DNA of 32,995 nt. Origin: a virus. The first letter of the stretch is position 1; each line of letters opens with the position of its first letter. The notes under the pieces are model-generated. The model was not told where the DNA came from, made no database searches, and saw only the letters and a list, made by a program, of their open reading frames with translations. Position numbers and translations under genes: made by a program. The DNA lies in the IMG/VR virus record IMGVR_UViG_3300031521_000233, positions 1 to 32,995 of that record. One strand, given 5' to 3'. Below are positions 6,451 to 11,378 of the stretch, piece by piece.

Positions 6451-8199
6451 TTATCTCTCACTTTCTATTTTTATTTTTTGCCAATAGTCTTTTATCTCTT
6501 TATAATCATTTATATTTATAATATCATTAAATGATATTTTTTCTATATCTTGATTATCTTTAGTTATACAATAAAGATTATAACATAATTCTAAACTTGC
6601 TAAATATGTATCAATGTTTAACGTGCCTTTAAATATTCTAACTTCTATCGTATTATCATTGTTTAAGTTTACAGCTCTATATCTTGAGCCGTCGTCTGTA
6701 TTTTTAATTGTGTCAACTATACTTTTTTTATCTACTGCTATATAGTTATTTGTTCTAAATTGACACCAATGTAAATCGCCGTGTCTACGCGAAAAAGTGT
6801 CTATCTCTTTTTTGTATTTTTCAATTAAAAACATAAAATCTTCTGTCTGTTCACAAGTAAATGCTTTTTTTGATAAATGAAAATGTAGTCCACAAGTTGA
6901 AGTATTATCGCTATCATAATCATTATCTAGTATATACTCAAACATTTTAGCAAAATGTTCTTTTTTCTCTAACATATAATTTATACTAAATGGGTGAGAC
7001 ACTATCTCAAGTCCATTATTTAAAGAGCCGTCGCTTTTGTTATAAAAAAACTTATCTTGGTTAAACTTGTTATGTAGGTTTATGCTAAATTGCTCTATAT
7101 CACTGCTATATCTACTGCCTTTATAGTCTACTTCTAACTCACTACCAAAGAATAAATCGTCTTTATCTGTACCAAAGAAAATTGGGCTAGGCTTAAAACT
7201 ATAACCGTTTATACCTTTAAAATCGCATCTGCAACACCTAGAACAAGCATGACAATTTAAACAATAATTTTCTGTATCTGTTTTTAAAGTCCACTTGCCA
7301 CATATTGAACATTGATTATATTTTAAATTTGCACACTCTTTACATATACAAATATAACTTTTTATATAGCATTTTTCTGTTGTCCAATGTAATTTATTAC
7401 AAATTGAACACTCAAACGTGTTAAATGCTATACAATTAGAACAATAATGCCCTAAGTCATTATCCACAAACTCACTTTTTAAATGATAGTTATTGCATTT
7501 ATTACATATTTCATATTTTTCATTTAAACAATCATTACACATTATATTAAAAGTTTCATTTATCATTATAGGTTTAAATATTGTTTTACAGTTTTTACAT
7601 TTATATAATAATTTAATATCGCCTTGACCTACTTTATAATTGATATAATTGTCTTTAAAATGCATTGAAAAATTACCATTATATTGCAAAAATATTTTTT
7701 TTTCTTTTTCTGTTTTTAAAGTTAAAGTTAAATCGCTTTTTTTCATAATTAAAACATTGCCTCTAAGATATAAAAAGTTTTTACCTTTATAAAAATAATT
7801 TTTATAATTATATGTATGTAAAAGTGTTAAAAAATCATTGATAGTATTAAATGTATTATAATTTGTTTTATAGTCCATTTGATATATAAAGTTTATATCT
7901 GTTTTTTTAGTTATATTATAACTTTGATAATTTCCCAAGTGTAATAACAATAAATTGTCTAAATCATTAAACATATCTAAAAAGTCTATCGTCTCATAGT
8001 TCAATATTTTTTTATCATTTTCATTTACTTTTGCAATTTTTGAAGGGATATTGCCTAGTTCTTGTCCTTCATTGTCTGTAATATAAACAAACTCATCATT
8101 AATACGAGTTATTATTGCAATATCGCCAATTTTAAAACTCCTGTTATTATTACTTATTCGCATTATTCTATCGCCTACTTGAAAATCTCTTATATCCAT
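6451..8199 (-). CDS. Amidoligase (COOH-NH2 ligase) with SH3-like N-terminus and Cys-rich zinc-ribbon region
   Basis: A 582-aa multidomain protein. Residues 5-55 form a KOW/SH3-like barrel (FQVGDRIMRIS, FKIGDIAIITRI). Residues 70-195 are unrecognised. Residues 201-325 carry about 22 cysteines, mostly as CxxC knuckles (CKNC, CNDC, CNKC, CSNC, CSIC, CKEC, CSIC, CLNC), which implies several zinc ribbons. Residues 350-540 match the amidoligase core: FGSELEVD (351-358), DGSLNNGLEIVSHP (390-403), CGLHFHLS (436-443) and RYRAVNLNNDNTIEVRIFKG (506-525), supplying the acidic and His residues for ATP/Mg binding in this glutamine-synthetase-like fold. Predicted to join an amine to a carboxyl group using ATP, with the downstream GATase. 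AGAGAG precedes the start. The zinc part probably binds the target protein or nucleic acid. Confidence 0.8.
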   Translation of the reverse strand: MDIRDFQVGDRIMRISNNNRSFKIGDIAIITRINDEFVYITDNEGQELGNIPSKIAKVNENDKKILNYETIDFLDMFNDLDNLLLLHLGNYQSYNITKKTDINFIYQMDYKTNYNTFNTINDFLTLLHTYNYKNYFYKGKNFLYLRGNVLIMKKSDLTLTLKTEKEKKIFLQYNGNFSMHFKDNYINYKVGQGDIKLLYKCKNCKTIFKPIMINETFNIMCNDCLNEKYEICNKCNNYHLKSEFVDNDLGHYCSNCIAFNTFECSICNKLHWTTEKCYIKSYICICKECANLKYNQCSICGKWTLKTDTENYCLNCHACSRCCRCDFKGINGYSFKPSPIFFGTDKDDLFFGSELEVDYKGSRYSSDIEQFSINLHNKFNQDKFFYNKSDGSLNNGLEIVSHPFSINYMLEKKEHFAKMFEYILDNDYDSDNTSTCGLHFHLSKKAFTCEQTEDFMFLIEKYKKEIDTFSRRHGDLHWCQFRTNNYIAVDKKSIVDTIKNTDDGSRYRAVNLNNDNTIEVRIFKGTLNIDTYLASLELCYNLYCITKDNQDIEKISFNDIININDYKEIKDYWQKIKIESER

Positions 8200-8250
8200 T
8201 TTTTTATTCTCTCTATTCTTATTTTATAGTGTTTAATCACTTTTATTTTT

Positions 8251-8433
8251 TTAATTGCATATGTTTATTATTTCACCATAAGTATTATATACTTTATCGC
8301 AAGTATTATTCCTTTTATCTAGTTTAATTATTGTTATAAGTATATAAGTTATTATTATTGTAAGTAATACTATTACAGTAAATGTTTTAATAGTTTTAAC
8401 GATAGTTTTTTTTAATCTTCTTCTACTTCTCAT
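8251..8433 (-). CDS. Small single-pass membrane protein, first gene of the amidoligase operon
   Basis: A 60-aa protein. It has a very basic N-terminus (MRSRRRLKKT), a hydrophobic helix at about residues 17-37 (FTVIVLLTIIITYILITII) and a short outside tail with two cysteines (NTCDKVYNTYGEIINIC). By the positive-inside rule the C-terminus faces outward. AGGTGGTG precedes ATG 8433 and the promoter at 8480-8507 lies just upstream; the amidoligase starts 51 nt after its stop. It could anchor a product at the membrane or be unrelated. Not recognised. Confidence 0.65.
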   Translation of the reverse strand: MRSRRRLKKTIVKTIKTFTVIVLLTIIITYILITIIKLDKRNNTCDKVYNTYGEIINICN

Positions 8434-8479
8434 TTTTTCACCACCTTTTTATAGCATATATCTTTATTGCTATACTTAT

Positions 8480-8507
8480 ATTATAGCACATATAAACACA
8501 CTTGCAA
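8480..8507 (-). promoter_or_regulatory. Promoter of the membrane protein/amidoligase/GATase operon
   Basis: Read on the minus strand: -35 TTGCAA (8507-8502), 16-bp spacer, -10 TATAAT (8485-8480) with the extended TGC just before it. A perfect palindrome GTGTATACAC (8533-8542) lies about 26 bp upstream and could be an operator. Confidence 0.7.
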
Positions 8508-8926
8508 CATTTATTTTAACTAACTTTATCTAGTGTATACACATTGCAAATAGTACTTATATACATATTGTTATTATCATTATATTAATAACATACACTA
8601 ATACGCATACATACTTATATACACAAGTGTACTACATACGCATACATACAAGTCCATTATACATATTGTAAAGAATATATTATATATACATATCATTGAT
8701 ACATATAGCATAGCATAGTATAAGAGTAGCAAAATTACATATAACGCTTAAACTAAAAGACTTTAATACAATATACTAACTTATTATATTACCCTTTAAA
8801 ACGCCTTATTATACCTTTATATTAGTTATATATATAATGTTAATAAGAGAATTGTAAAAGTGTAAAGTAATTATACATATATTTGTAAATAGAATAATTG
8901 TTTTGTATACATAAATAGACGTTTAG

Positions 8927-8955
8927 TTGACACCCTACCCCTATAAGTTTACATT
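8927..8955 (+). promoter_or_regulatory. Candidate plus-strand promoter
   Basis: A perfect -35 TTGACA (8927-8932), a 17-bp spacer and a weaker -10 TACATT (8950-8955). It lies 22 nt upstream of a tiny frame with a ribosome binding site. It could drive that peptide or an untranslated RNA. Confidence 0.55.
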
Positions 8956-8976
8956 TTTTAAGTAGAGGTTACCCCA

Positions 8977-9042
8977 ATGAATATTCCTAAAAAACAAAAA
9001 GAATTAATCACCTTTAGTTTAAATATAATATTAAGCCTTTAG
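8977..9042 (+). CDS. Possible 21-aa peptide
   Basis: ATG 8977 follows AGAGG by about 9 nt and sits just after the promoter at 8927-8955. The frame reads MNIPKKQKELITFSLN and ends in a short hydrophobic stretch. Promoter, ribosome binding site and short frame in a row are suggestive, but the length is too small for confidence. Confidence 0.3.
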   Translation: MNIPKKQKELITFSLNIILSL

Positions 9043-9228
9043 AGATACAAACACTTAAAGTAATGTAATTATACTAGACTATATGCTTTCGTTTAATGTA
9101 GAGCCTTAAAATGGCTTTAAATGATGTATAGAAATATATTTGGTATGTGAATTAAAAATATATATCATATGTTCCGTTTTGGAACTTGTGCTTTTAAAAA
9201 ATTTATAAAAAAAACAAAAAGAAATGTA

Positions 9229-9257
9229 TTGACTTTTGGTGTAATATATGGTAATAT
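9229..9257 (+). promoter_or_regulatory. Candidate plus-strand promoter with downstream operator-like 13-mer
   Basis: -35 TTGACT (9229-9234), 17-bp spacer, -10 TAATAT (9252-9257). Immediately after the expected start lies TTACATTTAAACG (9266-9278), a motif repeated in inverse orientation twice in front of the tRNA array. Confidence 0.5.
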
Positions 9258-9403
9258 ATAGATGGTTACATTTAAACGCGTTTTTACACCTTTTAGTAAT
9301 TATTGATTATTTGTTATATATAAAGGGATACTAGGTTATTTTTGATAAAAAATGCTTACATACACTATATATATATTAAAAGACCCTATGTAATGAAAAA
9401 TCG

Positions 9404-9436
9404 GATATTGTGTTTATTATAGTTATATGCTATAAT
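9404..9436 (+). promoter_or_regulatory. Promoter of the tRNA array (GATATT class)
   Basis: GATA (9404-9407) abuts -35 TTGTGT (9408-9413); a 17-bp spacer is followed by a perfect TATAAT (9431-9436) with extended TGC. It shares the GATATT upstream block and geometry with the promoters at 13270 and 26894. The transcript would start near 9443 and read the tRNAs, possibly continuing into the terminase genes. Confidence 0.8.
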
Positions 9437-9459
9437 GGAACTAGACGAATAAATGAAAA

Positions 9460-9516
9460 GGTGCATTTGCTCGTTTAAATGTAAAAAGTAGGGTGCATTT
9501 GCTCGTTTAAATGTAA
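9460..9516 (+). repeat. 25-nt perfect direct repeat in the tRNA leader
   Basis: Copies at 9460-9484 and 9492-9516, both beginning GGTGCATTTGCTCG and ending GTTTAAATGTAA, 32 nt apart. Each can form a 6-bp hairpin (GCATTT/AAATGT with one G-U). Each contains CGTTTAAATGTAA, the reverse complement of the 13-mer at 9266-9278. Position between promoter and first tRNA suggests an operator or RNA control element. Confidence 0.85.
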
Positions 9517-9530
9517 TTGCACTTTTTAGA

Positions 9531-9604
9531 AGGAGAATAATTCAAAGGCAGAATAGTGGTCTCCAACACCATCTATGTAGGTTCAAGTCCTACTTCTCCT
9601 GCCA
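9531..9604 (+). tRNA. tRNA-Trp (anticodon CCA)
   Basis: Acceptor AGGAGAA/TTCTCCT, discriminator G and encoded CCA. Anticodon stem GTGGT/ACCAT with loop CTCCAAC. T arm GTAGG/CCTAC with loop TTCAAGT. The CCA anticodon reads UGG only, which argues against UGA-as-Trp coding. Confidence 0.92.
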
Positions 9605-9612
9605 TTTTTTTT

Positions 9613-9688
9613 AGGAGAGTAGTTGAATAGGTAAAACAACGCACTTTGAATGCGTAAGTTAGAGGTTCGAATCTTTTTTCTCCTACCA
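9613..9688 (+). tRNA. tRNA-Gln (anticodon TTG)
   Basis: Acceptor AGGAGAG/TTCTCCT, anticodon stem ACGCA/TGCGT with loop CTTTGAA, T loop TTCGAAT, encoded CCA. The T stem uses G-U pairs. Reads CAA, the Gln codon that prevails in this window. Confidence 0.9.
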
Positions 9689-9703
9689 GTATTTTTTTTA
9701 TTT

Positions 9704-9788
9704 GGTTGTGTGATGGAATTGGCATACATATCAGACTTAAACCCTGATGCCTTCGGGATTGAGAGTTCGACTCTCTCCACAACCACCA
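9704..9788 (+). tRNA. tRNA-Leu (anticodon TAA), normal class II
   Basis: Acceptor GGTTGTG/CACAACC, anticodon loop CTTAAAC, a long variable arm with the CC-TTCG-GG hairpin, T loop TTCGACT, encoded CCA. One A-C mismatch closes the anticodon stem. Its D arm is nearly identical to that of the Leu(TAG) gene at 10453. Confidence 0.9.
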
Positions 9789-9793
9789 TAATT

Positions 9794-9869
9794 GTCTTCG
9801 TAGCACAAAGGATAATGCAAAGGACTTCTAAACCTTCGATTATAGGTTCGATTCCTATCGAAGACACCA
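9794..9869 (+). tRNA. tRNA-Arg (anticodon TCT)
   Basis: Acceptor GTCTTCG/CGAAGAC, anticodon loop CTTCTAA, T arm ATAGG/CCTAT with loop TTCGATT, encoded CCA. The last pair of the anticodon stem is an A-A mismatch. Reads AGA, the main Arg codon of these genes. Confidence 0.9.
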
Positions 9870-9873
9870 ATAT

Positions 9874-9948
9874 GCTCTGTTCATCAAGTGGTTAAGATAT
9901 TGCACTTTCAATGCAAGTTCATCGGTTCAATTCCGATACAGAGTACCA
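9874..9948 (+). tRNA. tRNA-Glu (anticodon TTC)
   Basis: Acceptor GCTCTGT/ACAGAGT (first pair G-U), anticodon stem TTGCA/TGCAA with loop CTTTCAA, T arm ATCGG/CCGAT, encoded CCA. Confidence 0.92.
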
Positions 9949-9952
9949 ATAT

Positions 9953-10028
9953 GCTCATTTAACTCAGTGATAAGAGTGCTGTTCTTATAAAGCAGAAGTC
10001 GGTAGTTCAAATCTATCAATGAGTACCA
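9953..10028 (+). tRNA. tRNA-Ile (anticodon TAT)
   Basis: Acceptor GCTCATT/AATGAGT, D stem ACTC/GAGT, anticodon stem CTGTT/AGCAG with loop CTTATAA, T arm GGTAG/CTATC, encoded CCA. UAU reads AUA directly. Most bacteria instead use a CAU tRNA whose C34 is changed to lysidine, so this is a less common solution. Confidence 0.88.
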
Positions 10029-10032
10029 ATAT

Positions 10033-10107
10033 GTTGTAGTTAGTTCAATGGAAGAACGCAAGGCTGTGAACCTTGTCATAAGAGTTAAATTCTCTTACTA
10101 CACCCCA
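10033..10107 (+). tRNA. tRNA-His (anticodon GTG)
   Basis: Anticodon stem CAAGG/CCTTG with loop CTGTGAA. An extra 5' G (10033) faces discriminator C, the hallmark of tRNA-His. The first regular acceptor pair is a U-C mismatch; the other six pair. D stem GTTC/GAAC, encoded CCA. Confidence 0.88.
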
Positions 10108-10110
10108 AAT

Positions 10111-10199
10111 GTCAACATACTCAAGTGGTTTAAGAGAGTAGTTTACTAAACTATTAGCACTGAAAGGTGGCGTGGGTCCGAATCCTACTGTTGACGCCA
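10111..10199 (+). tRNA. tRNA-Ser (anticodon ACT, unusual A34)
   Basis: Acceptor GTCAACA/TGTTGAC, discriminator G, long variable arm and D stem CTC/GAG, as expected for tRNA-Ser. Anticodon stem GTAGT/ACTAT encloses loop TTACTAA, giving anticodon ACT for AGU codons. Bacterial AGY tRNAs normally have GCT; A34 here is rare. T arm GTGGG/CCTAC is sound and CCA is encoded. Confidence 0.85.
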
Positions 10200-10201
10200 A
10201 T

Positions 10202-10288
10202 GACAAATTGACCGAGAGGTTTAAGGTGATGGTCCTGAAAACCATTGTATGTAATGTACCATAGGTTCGAATCCTATATTTGTCGCCA
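10202..10288 (+). tRNA. tRNA-Ser (anticodon TGA)
   Basis: Acceptor GACAAAT/ATTTGTC, discriminator G, anticodon stem ATGGT/ACCAT with loop CCTGAAA, long variable arm, T arm ATAGG/CCTAT, encoded CCA. Confidence 0.9.
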
Positions 10289-10294
10289 AATTAT

Positions 10295-10369
10295 GATTGT
10301 ATAGTATAAAGGTTATTATGTCAGGTTGTCAGCCTGAAGATAAGGGTTCGATTCCCTTTATGGTCGCCA
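10295..10369 (+). tRNA. tRNA-Asp (anticodon GTC)
   Basis: Anticodon stem TCAGG/CCTGA with loop TTGTCAG, discriminator G, T arm AAGGG/CCCTT, encoded CCA. The acceptor GATTGTA/TATGGTC is rich in G-U pairs but complete. Confidence 0.88.
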
Positions 10370-10372
10370 TAT

Positions 10373-10449
10373 ATTCGCTTAGTTCAGATGATTAGAACGC
10401 TTGTCTAATACGCAAGAGGTCTCTGGTTCGACTCCAGAAGCGAGTACCA
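10373..10449 (+). tRNA. tRNA-Ile (anticodon AAT, unusual A34)
   Basis: Acceptor ATTCGCT/AGCGAGT, D stem GTTC/GAAC, anticodon stem CTTGT/GCAAG with loop CTAATAC, T arm TCTGG/CCAGA, encoded CCA. The anticodon AAT would read AUU; bacteria normally use GAT. All stems are well formed, so the anticodon assignment is secure even though its type is rare. Confidence 0.85.
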
Positions 10450-10452
10450 ATT

Positions 10453-10529
10453 GCCCTTATGGTGGAATTGGCATACATATTTATCTTAGAAGCAAAGTTT
10501 TGCAGGTTAAAGTCCTGCTAGGGGTACCA
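10453..10529 (+). tRNA. tRNA-Leu (anticodon TAG) lacking the long variable arm
   Basis: Acceptor GCCCTTA/TAGGGGT, discriminator A, encoded CCA. The D arm (GGAATTGGCATACATAT) is nearly the same as in Leu(TAA) at 9704. The anticodon loop CTTAGAA gives TAG. Only about 5 nt separate the anticodon and T stems, where bacterial tRNA-Leu has a long arm. The anticodon stem is weak (one A-C and one G-U pair). It may be a shortened functional tRNA or a decaying one. Confidence 0.75.
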
Positions 10530-10532
10530 TAT

Positions 10533-10607
10533 GTCTCTATAATGCAATGGAAAGCATATAGTTCTACGAAAACTAAAATCTGGGTTCAAATCCTAGTAGA
10601 GATACCA
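10533..10607 (+). tRNA. tRNA-Arg (anticodon ACG)
   Basis: Acceptor GTCTCTA/TAGAGAT, anticodon stem TAGTT/AACTA with loop CTACGAA, T loop TTCAAAT, encoded CCA. ACG is the standard bacterial A34 tRNA, normally edited to inosine by TadA. Last gene of the array, 29 nt before the next CDS. Confidence 0.9.
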
Positions 10608-10636
10608 AATTATTTAACTAAAAAGGTGGTGGCAAT

Positions 10637-11161
10637 ATGTTAATTATTACTGATGATGAAAATGGCGAAGTAATTAGAGAAGTGGCTAAAAAAGATTTCT
10701 TAGACTTTAAAAAAAATGAAGTTGATGAATATCTTAAAGATACTACTCAAGTTTATATGCCGAGTTTTAGTAAAATAGATTTAAGACTATTCACAGATGT
10801 AACAGTTAGCAATGCGTCTGCTTTAAATTATTTAATTTCCTTATTGCATTCGCCAGATGGAATATTAAGATATAAATGTAGAAAAGTTAATAAAAAGTTA
10901 ATTACAACTCATACGAGCGTTTATTATAAAAATGTAAGAAAAGTCATAAGAGAATTAATAAACCAAGACGTGATTAAAGAGAAAATAATAAATCGTAACA
11001 CTTATTATGTCTTTAATCCTTTTTTGTGTTCAAGAGGAAAAAGAGTAGATAATGAATTATATGATTTATTTAAAGAAAGTAGGTGGAATCGTGCTACAAG
11101 TAAGCGAGTTAATATTAAATATATTGAAAAAGAAGAAAATGACGAAAATGGACCTGCTTAG
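10637..11161 (+). CDS. RepL-like winged-helix protein (regulator or terminase small-subunit candidate)
   Basis: A 174-aa protein. Residues 45-140 resemble the winged-helix domain of RepL-type Firmicute replication proteins: SNASALNYLISLL, then VYYKNVRKVIRELINQDVI as probable recognition helix, then the wing and the typical ending NTYYVFNPFLCSRGKRV. The C-terminus is basic. ATG 10637 follows AAGGTGGT. It is the first protein gene after the tRNAs and lies two genes before the large terminase, where many phages place the terminase small subunit. It may bind the packaging site or an origin, or regulate late transcription. The winged-helix call is fairly firm; the role is inferred. Confidence 0.65.
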   Translation: MLIITDDENGEVIREVAKKDFLDFKKNEVDEYLKDTTQVYMPSFSKIDLRLFTDVTVSNASALNYLISLLHSPDGILRYKCRKVNKKLITTHTSVYYKNVRKVIRELINQDVIKEKIINRNTYYVFNPFLCSRGKRVDNELYDLFKESRWNRATSKRVNIKYIEKEENDENGPA

Positions 11162-11378
11162 AAAAATAAATGAGTTAGAAAAGTCAATAAATAGTCCAAC
11201 ATTAATGGAAAAACAACATTTAGTTAATTTTTTAAACAATAATTATATAAGTAAAGCAAGAGCAATCAAAATTGAGTTAGCATTAGGATTACCAAAAGGT
11301 TATTTAAGTGATTTTTGTGCAATGAATGGTAAAGGATTAAACGAATTAGAGGAGTTGATGAAAAATGCTGGAAAATGA
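11139..11378 (+). CDS. Small HTH-like protein before terminase
   Basis: The frame is open from 11052, but the coding start is most likely ATG 11139 (or 11148), giving about 79 aa and a 23-nt overlap with the gene upstream. The C-terminal half (ISKARAIKIELALGLPKGYL) looks like a short helix-turn-helix of the Xre type, followed by an acidic helix. It overlaps the terminase start by 14 nt. Position directly before the large terminase makes it a second candidate for the small subunit, although it is short for one. The ribosome binding site (AAGAAG) is weak, consistent with coupling. Confidence 0.55.
   Translation: MTKMDLLRKINELEKSINSPTLMEKQHLVNFLNNNYISKARAIKIELALGLPKGYLSDFCAMNGKGLNELEELMKNAGK

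Larger units (their letters stand above)
8508..9403. other. About 0.9-kb AT-rich divergent intergenic region with short repeats
   Basis: No substantial gene. It lies between the divergent minus-strand amidoligase operon and the plus-strand tRNA/late block. It holds direct repeats TACGCATACATAC (8602-8614, 8637-8649) and TACTTATATACA (8554-8565, 8612-8623), the dyads GTGTATACAC and ACACAAGTGT (8621-8630), an inverted repeat GTTCC-GTTTT-GGAAC near 9171-9185, and two plus-strand promoter candidates. Iteron-like repeats plus extreme AT content would suit a replication origin, but no replication gene adjoins it. Confidence 0.5.

Noticed and set aside
9573-10643. Open frames on both strands across the tRNA array
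   Set aside because: They are by-products of tRNA genes, which explain the sequence fully.
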